Program-made: the position numbers and the translations under genes
The notes under the pieces: generated by a model
The model's database searches: none
What the model was told of the DNA's origin: nothing
What the model saw: the letters and a program-made list of their open reading frames with translations, nothing else
Shown here: one piece after another, positions 9,727 to 17,704 of the stretch
Layout of the letters: the number at the start of each line of letters is the position of its first letter
Numbering within the stretch: the stretch's first letter is position 1
Assembly (NCBI RefSeq): GCF_002993285.1
Contig: NZ_CP027433.1
Coordinates: 2,852,001 to 2,916,000 of the forward strand
Length of the DNA stretch: 64,000 bases
Direction: 5' to 3'
Source: Gordonia iterans
GTDB lineage: Bacteria > Actinomycetota > Actinomycetes > Mycobacteriales > Mycobacteriaceae

Positions 9727-10545
9727 TTGGCTGCGATCGCGGTGATCGCCGCGGCGGCCGTGTACGCCGGGCACTACGAAAAGGTCGGTCCGCCGGTCGT
9801 GGCCGGGACCCCGCTCAGCCCGCAGGAGCAGCTGCACACCTCGTTCGACGAGTTGGGCCTCGCGCTTCCGGTCGGCGTGGCGATCACCCCGGTGGGCGGC
9901 GGGGCGACCGTTCTGCTCGGTGATCAGAGCGTGCTGGATGCATGGTCGACGATCAAGATCCCCCTGGCCCTGGAGGCAGAACGGCGACACGGGGCCAACC
10001 GTTCGGAGACCAAGGCGATCATCGACTCGGACAACCGGTCCGCGCGGCTGCTGACCCGGTCGCTCGGCACCCCGGACGAGGCCGTCAGAGCGGTCACCCG
10101 AGTACTGCGCGAGGGCGGCGACCCCCACACCGTCGTACGCCCGGCCGGAGACGACGCCCAGTGGCCGCACCTGGGAGAGACCGTGTGGACCCTCGCCGAT
10201 TCGGCGGCCTGGACCGCACACCTGCCCTGTCTGAGCGGCAGCGCCCACGTGCTGGATCTGATGTCGCACGTCGCGACGGCGCAGAACTGGGGTCTGCGCA
10301 AGACATCCGGCGACGCCGCGGTGAAGGGCGGCTGGGGTGCCGAACCGGGCGCCGGCTGGCTGGTCCGCCAGATCGGGATCCTGACCCTCGACGACCGCAC
10401 CCGCGTCGCCGTGTCGATGGGTGTGGCCGCACCGAAGATGAGCTTCGAACAGGGCGTCGGCGCCCTGAACGCGGTCGGCCGCTGGCTCGGACGCGAGCGC
10501 TCGCTCCTGCCCGGCGGCTCCTGCCCCGTCGCGGCCGGACGGTAA
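9727..10545 (+). CDS. Membrane-anchored class A beta-lactamase-like serine hydrolase
   Basis: About 272 residues: an N-terminal hydrophobic anchor (A-I-A-V-I-A-A-A-A-V-Y-A), then a beta-lactamase/transpeptidase-like domain with S-T-I-K (SxxK nucleophile, near residue 79), S-D-N (near 104) and K-G-G in the KTG position. The overall match to class A beta-lactamases is weak, so the substrate is open. The start is uncertain. The frame begins with TTG at 9727 inside the hydrophobic segment, while an ATG at 9638 in another frame encodes a typical charged, proline-rich N-terminus (M-T-G-R-H-R-A-P-D-P). That suggests a frameshift near 9700 or a non-ATG start. Confidence 0.65.
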   Translation: MAAIAVIAAAAVYAGHYEKVGPPVVAGTPLSPQEQLHTSFDELGLALPVGVAITPVGGGATVLLGDQSVLDAWSTIKIPLALEAERRHGANRSETKAIIDSDNRSARLLTRSLGTPDEAVRAVTRVLREGGDPHTVVRPAGDDAQWPHLGETVWTLADSAAWTAHLPCLSGSAHVLDLMSHVATAQNWGLRKTSGDAAVKGGWGAEPGAGWLVRQIGILTLDDRTRVAVSMGVAAPKMSFEQGVGALNAVGRWLGRERSLLPGGSCPVAAGR

Positions 10546-10556
10546 CGTTCTGTCCC

Positions 10557-11123
10557 ATGAAACGCACAGCCCTGCTTCTGCTCCCGGCGGCCGCCGCCCT
10601 CGCTCTGACCGCTTGTTCCTCGGACGGCGACTCCTACTCGGTCTACGACCCGAGCGACCTGTCCTGCGCGACGACGCCGGCCCCGGCGGACACCAAGCCC
10701 GAGTGGACGGTCAAGGGAGCTACCGGAGAGGCCCAGATCGCCCCGGCGACCAAGGAGCACGGCCCGTTCATCAAGGTCGACAAGCCCTTCACCGTCACCG
10801 ACACGGAAGTGAAGACCCTCGTCGAGGGCGACGGACCCGAGGTCGCCGCCACCGACACCGTGTACGTCTGCTACGAGGGTGTGAACGGCCGCAGCGGCGA
10901 GGTCTTCGACTCCGCCTACCAGCGCGGGCAGGCCACCGACTTCCCCGTCAGCGGTGTCGTTCCCGGCTTCCAGAAGGCGTTGATCGGGCAGAAGGGCGGC
11001 TCCTCGGTCGCAGTCGTGATGACACCCGCCGACGGCTACGGCCCGATGGGCGGCAACCCGCCCGCGATCCTCGCCGACGACACCCTGATCTTCGAGCTGA
11101 AGATCGCGAAGGTCGGCGAGTGA
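10557..11123 (+). CDS. FKBP-type peptidyl-prolyl isomerase lipoprotein
   Basis: A 188-residue exported protein with a lipoprotein signal (hydrophobic core, then L-T-A-C with the lipidated Cys near residue 20) and a C-terminal FKBP domain at about residues 80-188. The domain shows V-Y-V-C-Y-E-G, the F-D-S-A-Y segment, V-V-P-G-F-Q-K-A-L-I-G-Q-K-G-G and A-D-G-Y-G. It probably assists folding of secreted proteins at the membrane. It follows the serine-hydrolase gene by 11 nt, probably in the same transcript. The ATG lies directly before the signal peptide. Confidence 0.9.
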   Translation: MKRTALLLLPAAAALALTACSSDGDSYSVYDPSDLSCATTPAPADTKPEWTVKGATGEAQIAPATKEHGPFIKVDKPFTVTDTEVKTLVEGDGPEVAATDTVYVCYEGVNGRSGEVFDSAYQRGQATDFPVSGVVPGFQKALIGQKGGSSVAVVMTPADGYGPMGGNPPAILADDTLIFELKIAKVGE

Positions 11124-11237
11124 TCCCTGCCTGACGGCTGACCGGGCCGGTCGTTCGGGACGCGGACGGCCGGCCTGCGCCTGGGACCCTCGGGTACTCG
11201 GCAGTGGTCTGCGGGCCCCTCGATGCCGTCGCGGGCG

Positions 11238-11597
11238 TCAGTGCCCCTGACCCGTCAGCAGGTGCCCGACGCCGACGATGTCGTGCAGGATGCGGTGCAC
11301 CACGGCGTCGTGCACGATCCGGTAGTGGACAGTGCGGCCGGATCTGTCGGCCACGGCCCACCCCTCGTCACGCAGCACGCGCAGCGCCTGCGAGGCGGCG
11401 TTCTCGGTGATGCCGACGCGCGCGGCCAGCTCCGACACCGCGGAGTCCGGGACCGCGTGCATCTCGACCAGCAACGCGAACCGGGTCGGGTCACCGAGCA
11501 GGGCGAACCGCGAAGCCCAGTGAGCGACCTCGGCCTGCGTGAGCTGGGCGCTCCCGGTTGCGCCGTCATCGGCCACGGGCCGCCCGTCGTGGGCCAT
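11238..11597 (-). CDS. ArsR/SmtB family metalloregulator
   Basis: A 119-residue winged-helix repressor with ...L-G-D-P-T-R-F-A-L-L at about residue 35 and a recognition helix at about 60-80. It lacks cysteines but has a His/Asp-rich C-terminal helix (H-Y-R-I-V-H-D-A-V-V-H-R-I-L-H-D) and a tail with more His, resembling alpha5-site nickel/cobalt/zinc sensors such as NmtR and KmtR. The ATG at 11597 sits behind GAGGAGG. It is divergent from the ABC importer, which it probably represses (inference). Confidence 0.88.
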   Translation of the reverse strand: MAHDGRPVADDGATGSAQLTQAEVAHWASRFALLGDPTRFALLVEMHAVPDSAVSELAARVGITENAASQALRVLRDEGWAVADRSGRTVHYRIVHDAVVHRILHDIVGVGHLLTGQGH

Positions 11598-11663
11598 GGC
11601 GACCTCCTCTTTCGTGTGGCGATTCTCGCCGGTCAAGAACCGATCCGCAACATCTGCCCACGC

Positions 11664-11701
11664 TGACACGCTGTTGACATGCGACTGACATGTGACTGAC
11701 A
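11664..11701 (+). promoter_or_regulatory. Four TGACA repeats at exact 11-bp spacing, divergent promoter
   Basis: TGACA occurs at 11664, 11675, 11686 and 11697, one face of the helix at 11-bp steps, and the last three are followed by TG. The array ends 24 nt before the start of the substrate-binding protein and 66 nt from the ArsR start. The second copy (TTGACA, 11674-11679) could also be a -35 box. It is the best candidate operator for the ArsR regulator. Confidence 0.6.
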
Positions 11702-11725
11702 TGTGTTTACGCAAACCTATTTCTC

Positions 11726-13333
11726 ATGTTGCCGACGTCGAAGTCCCGGCCGGTCCACCGCCGCGCCGCCGCCCTCGCTCTCGCCGTGCCTCTGGCCCTC
11801 GCCGCGTGCGCCGGCTCGGCCGAGAACGCCGGAGATCAGCTGGTCCTCGCCGACGTCGGCGATTTCGGCCAGTACAACCCGATGCTCGGGTACGGGGCGC
11901 TGGGCGTCTCCCCCGTCTACGAGGGTCTCCTGCAACCGTCGGCTCCCGACGACACGACGCTGCCGGGCCTGGTCCCGGCACTGGCGGCCGAGCGACCGGT
12001 CCGGACCGCGCCGCGCCGCTGGCGGGTGACACTGCGCGAGGGCATCCGCTTCTCCGACGGCACCGCGTTCGACGCCGCCGATGTGGTCGCGACCTACCGA
12101 GCAATGGTCGACCCCGCGGTGGCTGCCGACATCTCGACGCAGATCGGCCCGATCACCGACGTCGCCGCCGACGGCCCGTCCGCCGTGATCGTCACGCTGA
12201 GCACGGATGCCGATCCGTCGCCGTACCTGCTGGTCGGGATCGTGCCGTCGGAGAAGGTGGAGGCCGCGCCCGCCGGCGACTGGGCGCTCAACGCCGCACC
12301 GGTCGGCACGGGGCCGTATCGCCTCGACTCGCTGCGCCCGGATCAGGCGGTCTTCGTCGCCCGGGACGATTACTGGCGCGGCCCTCTCGCCCTCCGGCGT
12401 CTGGTGTACACCGCCGCCCCGGACGACAACAATCGTGCCCAGCGGGTGTCGGCGGGCGAGGTCGACGGCGCCACGCTTCCACCCCGGCTCGCCGAGAGCC
12501 TGCGCGCCACACCGGGCGTCGACGTCGTCGCGGTACACACCGCCGACTGGCGCGGAGTCAGTCTGCCCAAGAACAACCCCTTCACCGCCGACGTGGCCGC
12601 CCGCCGTGCGATGAACGTCGCAGTGGACCGTGACGCGCTGGTCTCCGGGGTCCTGGCCGGCTTCGGCTCCCCGGCGAGCACCCCGATTTCCGACGCCTAC
12701 GGCGCCGCGTTCGAGCCCACCGCCCAGTTCCGGTTCGATCCCAGACAGGCCGCGCAGATCCTCGACCAGGCCGGCTGGCGACCGGGAGGCGACGGCATCC
12801 GCGTCAAGGACGGCCGGCAAGCCCGTTTCGCTCTGCTGTATCCGGCCGAAGACACCGTGCGCCGTGATCTCGCCGTGGCCTTCGCCGCCGCGATGAAGCG
12901 GGTCGGCATCCACGTGGATCCGCGCGGCGCGAGCTGGGACCACATCGACACCCGCCTGGACGAGGACGCGGTCCTGCTCGGCGGCGGCGAGACCCCGTAC
13001 AGCATCGACTCCCAGGTCTACGACACCCTGCACACCCAGGTCCCCGGCGGGTCGCCGTACTCCAATCCCGGCGACTTCACCGCTCCCGGAATGGACGCGC
13101 TCCTCGATGCCGCGCGGCAGAGCGCACCGGGAGCGGAGAACGATGCCCGCTACCGACAGATCCAGACCCTCTATGCGCGCTACCCCTCGGGGGTCTTCCT
13201 GACATTTCTGCAGCACACTTACGCGTCCCGAACCGCCGGCTGGACGCACGACGCGCCGATCCTGGAGCCCCATTCCCACGGAGTCCTGTGGGGCCCGTGG
13301 TGGAATCTGCCGTCCTGGCGGCCACCATCATGA
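11726..13333 (+). CDS. ABC transporter substrate-binding lipoprotein, family 5 (nickel/peptide type)
   Basis: A 535-residue extracytoplasmic solute-binding protein. It has a lipobox L-A-A-C near residue 27 and then the SBP_bac_5 pattern: Y-E-G-L-L, W-R-V-T-L-R-E-G-I-R-F-S-D-G-T-x-F-D-A-A-D-V, G-T-G-P-Y-R-L, and A-R-R-A-M-N-V-A-V-D-R-D-A-L. It is the first gene of a five-gene operon of the DppABCDF/NikABCDE type. The divergent ArsR metalloregulator favours nickel or another metal chelate over peptides (inference). No Shine-Dalgarno is seen before the ATG, so a leaderless transcript is possible. Confidence 0.85.
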   Translation: MLPTSKSRPVHRRAAALALAVPLALAACAGSAENAGDQLVLADVGDFGQYNPMLGYGALGVSPVYEGLLQPSAPDDTTLPGLVPALAAERPVRTAPRRWRVTLREGIRFSDGTAFDAADVVATYRAMVDPAVAADISTQIGPITDVAADGPSAVIVTLSTDADPSPYLLVGIVPSEKVEAAPAGDWALNAAPVGTGPYRLDSLRPDQAVFVARDDYWRGPLALRRLVYTAAPDDNNRAQRVSAGEVDGATLPPRLAESLRATPGVDVVAVHTADWRGVSLPKNNPFTADVAARRAMNVAVDRDALVSGVLAGFGSPASTPISDAYGAAFEPTAQFRFDPRQAAQILDQAGWRPGGDGIRVKDGRQARFALLYPAEDTVRRDLAVAFAAAMKRVGIHVDPRGASWDHIDTRLDEDAVLLGGGETPYSIDSQVYDTLHTQVPGGSPYSNPGDFTAPGMDALLDAARQSAPGAENDARYRQIQTLYARYPSGVFLTFLQHTYASRTAGWTHDAPILEPHSHGVLWGPWWNLPSWRPPS

Positions 13334-14490
13334 ACGCGCCGGTCACCCCGCCGGTCATCCCGCCGACCGGTCCCGCGGCCCTGCTGCCGTCCGCCGATCC
13401 GTCGTCCCCGGATCCGTCGGCCGCCGATCCGACCGGCACCGCGCCGGGGAACGTCGGTCCGGCGTCAGCGGGCAGCCCGACCGGCGACCCGCCCGCCGGC
13501 CGACGCAGGCCGCGCCGAAGCCGGCGGGTCGTCCGCCTGCTGGTGCGCCGCGCGGTGATCGGCATCCCGACGATCATCGCGGTGTCGTTCGCGATCTTCG
13601 CGGTCGCCGCCGCCTCGCCGTTCGATCCGCTGACCGGCTATCTCGGAAGTCGCTACCAGAACGCCACGGCGGCCCAGCGGGAGGCGATGGCCGCCGCCTA
13701 TCAGACCGATCAGCCTTGGGTGAAGGCATGGTGGCAATGGTGCGTCGACCTGGTGCACGGCGATCTGGGCTGGTCGTCGACGCAATCGCAGCCGGTCGGC
13801 ACGGTCCTGATCGAGCGCATGCCCTTCACCTTCGGAGTGGCTCTGATCTCGCTGGTCCTCGCGGCGCTCATCTCCATCGGGCTGGGGGCGGTGATCGGCA
13901 TGCGGCGCGGCGGGCGGCTCGACCGGACCTGCTCCACGCTCGCCGCCTTCCTCGCCGCCACCCCGCCGTTCGTCGTCTCCCTCGTGCTCGTGATCGTGTT
14001 CGCCGTCGGCCTGGGCTGGCTCCCGACATCCGGGGCCCGGGCCCCCGGCCATGACTACACCGCTGCCGGCCTCCTGGTCCACGGCATCCTGCCGACCGCC
14101 GCCCTGACCCTCGCGATGATTCCCTGGCTGCTGCTCACCATGCGTGCAGCAGTGGTCGAGGCCGCCTCGTCCGACGCGGTGCTCGCCGCCCGCGCCCGCG
14201 GCGTCGACGGACCGACCCTGCTTCGCGGGCACATCGCGCCGATGTCGGCACTGCCCACGCTCGCCCTGATCGGTACCCGGCTGCCGGAACTGCTCGCCGG
14301 CGCCGCGGTCGTCGAGGCCGTCTTCGGCTGGCCCGGCCTGGCGCAAGCGCTCGTCGACTCCGCCGTCGCGCTCGACTTCCCCCTGCTGGCCGCCCTCGCA
14401 GTGGGATCGGCCGCCCTCGTGCTGATCGGTTCGGTCCTCTCGGACGCGATCGCGGTGTGGCTGGACCCGCGCATCGAGATGGTCGCATGA
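13330..14490 (+). CDS. ABC transporter permease, DppB/NikB type
   Basis: A 386-residue inner-membrane permease. It begins with an unusual ~60-residue Pro/Ser/Ala-rich cytoplasmic tail before the first helix (V-R-R-A-V-I-G-I-P-T-I-I), followed by about six helices and the coupling loop A-R-A-R-G-V-D-G-P. The ATG overlaps the upstream stop as ATGA. It pairs with the next gene to form the membrane channel. Confidence 0.88.
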   Translation: MNAPVTPPVIPPTGPAALLPSADPSSPDPSAADPTGTAPGNVGPASAGSPTGDPPAGRRRPRRSRRVVRLLVRRAVIGIPTIIAVSFAIFAVAAASPFDPLTGYLGSRYQNATAAQREAMAAAYQTDQPWVKAWWQWCVDLVHGDLGWSSTQSQPVGTVLIERMPFTFGVALISLVLAALISIGLGAVIGMRRGGRLDRTCSTLAAFLAATPPFVVSLVLVIVFAVGLGWLPTSGARAPGHDYTAAGLLVHGILPTAALTLAMIPWLLLTMRAAVVEAASSDAVLAARARGVDGPTLLRGHIAPMSALPTLALIGTRLPELLAGAAVVEAVFGWPGLAQALVDSAVALDFPLLAALAVGSAALVLIGSVLSDAIAVWLDPRIEMVA

Positions 14491-15347
14491 CGACCACGTC
14501 GCCCCGCACCACGACCGGCGGTTCGCGTCGCCGCCGTCTCCGCGCGCTTGCGACCTCACCGAGTCTGCTGGTCGTCCTGGCCGTCGCGCTGCTCGCCGTC
14601 GTCGTGCCGATCGTGGCCGCCGAGCAGGTCCCAGACTTCTCACGCGCCCTCCTGCCCCCGGGTTCCGGCGGCCTGCTGGGCACGGACCACTCCGGGTACG
14701 ACCTGGCCGTCCGCACCGCACAGGCACTGCGCATCTCGCTGGTCATCGCCGTCGTGTGCGCCCTGCTCTCCACCCTGATCGGCGTCGCGGTGGGCGTCGC
14801 CGCGGTGACGGCCGGCGGCTGGTTCGACGCCGTCACCATGCGCGTCGTCGACGGCGTCAACGCGCTCCCTCACCTGGTACTCGGGATCGTGATCGCCGCG
14901 ATGTGGCGGGGTGCGCCTCTGGCGATCATCGCGTCCATCGCACTCACCCACTGGCCGGCCGTCGCGCGCGTCGTCCGGGCCGAACTCCTCGGCACCCGTT
15001 CGGCCGGCTGGGTCGAAGCGGCCCGGCTCGCCGGCGCCGGACGCTACTTCATCGCCCGGCACCACCTGGTTCCCGCGGTGGCCGGCCAGGCGCTCGTCGC
15101 GATGATCATCCTGCTTCCCCACGCCATCTGGCACGAGACCACGCTCTCGTTCCTCGGTGTCGGACTCTCGCCCGACCGCGCCAGTCTCGGTACCCTGCTC
15201 AGCGACGCCCGCGGCGACGTGCTGACCGGTGCGTGGTGGACGCTCGTCGTCCCCGGGCTCGCGCTGGTCGTCACGGCCCTCGCGGTCACCCGCGCGGTGT
15301 CGGCGCTGCGCCGAGTCACCGCTCCGCCGGCGGGACGTGTCTGGTGA
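14487..15347 (+). CDS. ABC transporter permease, DppC/NikC type
   Basis: A 286-residue permease with the family's N-terminal helix, the L-L-G-T-D-H-S-G-Y-D-L motif typical of DppC-like subunits, and the coupling loop E-A-A-R-L-A-G-A-G near residue 180. It overlaps the preceding gene by ATGA and the next by GTGA, so all five operon genes are translationally coupled. Confidence 0.9.
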   Translation: MTTTSPRTTTGGSRRRRLRALATSPSLLVVLAVALLAVVVPIVAAEQVPDFSRALLPPGSGGLLGTDHSGYDLAVRTAQALRISLVIAVVCALLSTLIGVAVGVAAVTAGGWFDAVTMRVVDGVNALPHLVLGIVIAAMWRGAPLAIIASIALTHWPAVARVVRAELLGTRSAGWVEAARLAGAGRYFIARHHLVPAVAGQALVAMIILLPHAIWHETTLSFLGVGLSPDRASLGTLLSDARGDVLTGAWWTLVVPGLALVVTALAVTRAVSALRRVTAPPAGRVW

Positions 15348-16192
15348 CCGGGCCGGCCGTGACTGTGGCGGCTCCGTCCGCCCGCCTCGATCACCTCACC
15401 GTCACCGTCGCCACCTCGGCTCAGCGCGGCTCCCCGCAGGTCCGCGTGCTCGACGAGGTCTCCCTCGACCTGTTTCCGGGCGAGGTGACCGTGCTGGTCG
15501 GGGAAAGCGGGTGCGGCAAGTCAATGGTCGCCGCCGCACTCTGCGGACTGCTGCCGCCGGGGGCGGTCGCGACCGGCGGAGTGTCCGTGGACGGCGCGAC
15601 GGTCGGCGATCAGGACTCCGCCTGGGGCCGGCTCCGCGGACACGTGGTCGGTCTGGTGCCGCAGTCGCCGTCCACGTCGTTCACCCCGGTCCGCACCCTC
15701 GGCTCACAACTCGGCGAGGTGGTGTCGGTGCTCGGCGGTCCGCGTTCGCCGAGCGAACTGTGCGACCTGGTCGGGCTCTCCCGCGCCGCCCTCGCCTGCT
15801 ATCCGCACGAGCTGTCCGGTGGCATGGCACAACGCGCCGCGATCGCGGCCGCCGTGGCCGGCGAGCCGCGGGTGCTACTCGCCGACGAACCGACGTCCGC
15901 ACTGGATCCCGAACTCGCCCACCGAATCTGGGAGCTCCTGGCCGATTCGGCCCGGGCCGGCGCCGCGGTGCTGGCGATCACCCACGACCTCGCGTCGCTG
16001 CGCCGAGCCGGGATCGACACCCGGATCGCCGTGATGCGCGGCGGCCGGCTGCTCGATCTGCCACCCGGCGCGGATCCGCTGCGCGCGCCGGCCGGGCCGG
16101 ACCGCTCCGAGCCGATTCACCCGGCCACCGGCACCGCGCACCTCGACGACGCCGCCTACCTCCACGCCCTCTTCGGCGAGGACGGCATATGA
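15344..16192 (+). CDS. ABC transporter ATP-binding protein, DppD/NikD type
   Basis: A 282-residue cytoplasmic ATPase with Walker A G-E-S-G-C-G-K-S near residue 52, signature L-S-G-G-M-A-Q-R, Walker B V-L-L-A-D-E-P-T-S-A-L-D and the H-loop His in I-T-H-D. The GTG start overlaps the permease stop as GTGA. It works as a heterodimer with the following ATPase. Confidence 0.9.
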   Translation: MTGPAVTVAAPSARLDHLTVTVATSAQRGSPQVRVLDEVSLDLFPGEVTVLVGESGCGKSMVAAALCGLLPPGAVATGGVSVDGATVGDQDSAWGRLRGHVVGLVPQSPSTSFTPVRTLGSQLGEVVSVLGGPRSPSELCDLVGLSRAALACYPHELSGGMAQRAAIAAAVAGEPRVLLADEPTSALDPELAHRIWELLADSARAGAAVLAITHDLASLRRAGIDTRIAVMRGGRLLDLPPGADPLRAPAGPDRSEPIHPATGTAHLDDAAYLHALFGEDGI

Positions 16193-16803
16193 CGGCCGAG
16201 GGCATCCACGCATCCGGTGTCACCGTCGCGTTCGACGGCCGAACTGTCCTGCGCGACGTCGACGTCACGGTGCTGCCCGGGGCGATGACCGGACTGGTCG
16301 GCCCCTCCGGCACCGGAAAGACCACCCTGTTGCGGGTGCTCGCCGGGCTCCATCCGGCCACCTCGGGGTCGGTGACCTACGACGGCGCCCCGACTCCGCC
16401 CGCCGCGGCGATCGCCGTGCTCGCGCAGTCCCCGCGTCAGTCCTGCAATCCCCGCTGGACGGTGCGCGAGATCATCACCGAGCCCGCCCGGGCCGCCCGC
16501 CGGGAAGCTCCCGACCCCGCCCACCTCGCCGACCGCGTGGGCCTGTCGGCCGATCTGCTCGATCGGTATCCCACGCAGTTGAGCGAAGGACAACTACAGC
16601 GCGCGTGCGTGGCCCGGGTGCTGGTTCAGGAACCTCGCTACCTGCTGTGCGACGAACCGACGGCGATGCTCGACCCGATCGCCACCCGCGCGATCATCGG
16701 CCTGATCGATGGCCTGGTCGACGAGGGCGTGGGAGCAGCGCTGGTCTCGCACGACCACCGGCTGGTCCGCGCCCGGTGCAGCTCGACCTTCACCCTCGTC
16801 TGA
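16189..16803 (+). CDS. ABC transporter ATP-binding protein, DppF/NikE type (short)
   Basis: A 204-residue ATPase with Walker A G-P-S-G-T-G-K-T near residue 39, signature L-S-E-G-Q-L-Q-R, Walker B Y-L-L-C-D-E-P-T-A-M-L-D and H-loop S-H-D. It is shorter than typical DppF/NikE (about 250-320 residues) and lacks the C-terminal oligopeptide-transport extension. The Glu in the signature (LSEGQ) is common in NikE-like subunits. The ATG overlaps the upstream gene by ATGA, and it ends the operon. Confidence 0.88.
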   Translation: MTAEGIHASGVTVAFDGRTVLRDVDVTVLPGAMTGLVGPSGTGKTTLLRVLAGLHPATSGSVTYDGAPTPPAAAIAVLAQSPRQSCNPRWTVREIITEPARAARREAPDPAHLADRVGLSADLLDRYPTQLSEGQLQRACVARVLVQEPRYLLCDEPTAMLDPIATRAIIGLIDGLVDEGVGAALVSHDHRLVRARCSSTFTLV

Positions 16804-16825
16804 ACACGGACGCGGCTAGGCACCG

Positions 16826-17200
16826 TCACACGGAGACCAGCCAAATTCCGAGGCCGACGGCGAGAACCGCGAGGACTAATGTGCCGATGACGTCCAGCAG
16901 GGCTGCGCGCCATCGCCCCGCCCGGGCAAGGGACACGGCCTCGAACATCGCGGTGCTGAACGTCGTGTAGCCGGCGCAGAATCCGGATCCGACCACGATC
17001 TTCCACTGCTCGGCCTCACCGGCGAACATCGCCAGTCCGGTGATCAGCCCGAGCAGAAAGCTGCCGACGACGTTGATGCTGACGGTCCCCCAGGGGAACC
17101 CCGAGGAGACGTGGGCTTTGACCAGGGTGTCCTGCACGAATCGAGTCAGCGCCCCGAGTCCGCCGAACAGGCCGACACCGGCGACCACCCACACGGTCAT
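16826..17200 (-). CDS. crcB: Fluoride ion channel FluC/CrcB, second copy of pair
   Basis: A 124-residue, four-helix membrane protein with the CrcB features G-G-L-G-A-L-T-R-F, G-T-V-S-I-N-V-V-G-S-F-L-L-G (the conserved Asn) and G-F-C-A-G-Y-T-T-F-S-T. The family exports fluoride as dual-topology dimers. The ATG overlaps the stop of the upstream crcB-type gene (ATGA), and many actinobacteria encode such adjacent pairs. Confidence 0.92.
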   Translation of the reverse strand: MTVWVVAGVGLFGGLGALTRFVQDTLVKAHVSSGFPWGTVSINVVGSFLLGLITGLAMFAGEAEQWKIVVGSGFCAGYTTFSTAMFEAVSLARAGRWRAALLDVIGTLVLAVLAVGLGIWLVSV

Positions 17201-17634
17201 CGGGGGTCCCTCGCCGCGCGGCGTGCCGCGTGTGCCAGCCAGATCCCCAGCGCGACCGCCAGCAGGCCCATCACCAGGCTGGACACCGCGTACGCCGCCG
17301 CGATGCCGAGCCGGTCGGTCCGGTTCAGCAGATCGATCTCGACGGCGAAACTGCTGTAGGTGGTGAAGGCGCCGAGGAAGCCGGTGCCGATGCACAGCCG
17401 GGCGCGCTTGCGCAGGCCGGCGTCGGGGCCGGCGAGGACGAGAGACTCGAGCAGGAGTCCGAGCGCGAACGCTCCGGCGACGTTGACGACGAACGTCGAC
17501 ACCGGGAATCCGTCCTCGGCGCCGGGCAGATTCGCCTCCGCGAAGTAGCGCGCCGGTGCGCCGAGGGCGCCTCCGGCGAAGACGAGAACCGTCGCTTCGC
17601 CCTGTCCTGCGAGGGCCCCGCGGAACATGGTCAT
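17197..17634 (-). CDS. crcB: Fluoride ion channel FluC/CrcB, first copy of pair
   Basis: A 145-residue CrcB protein with G-G-A-L-G-A-P-A-R-Y-F, V-N-V-A-G-A-F-A-L-G (conserved Asn) and G-F-L-G-A-F-T-T-Y-S-S-F. The start is placed at ATG 17634, shortly before the first helix. A TTG at 17712, overlapping the glnE stop, would add 26 residues that do not resemble the family. It lies immediately downstream of glnE on the same strand. Confidence 0.88.
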   Translation of the reverse strand: MTMFRGALAGQGEATVLVFAGGALGAPARYFAEANLPGAEDGFPVSTFVVNVAGAFALGLLLESLVLAGPDAGLRKRARLCIGTGFLGAFTTYSSFAVEIDLLNRTDRLGIAAAYAVSSLVMGLLAVALGIWLAHAARRAARDPR

Positions 17635-17704
17635 CGACTCGGCTCGCCAGACCGCCTCCGGGGGCGAGAGCGTTGTCGCGACACGAGCGATTCTCGGTTC
17701 ACAC

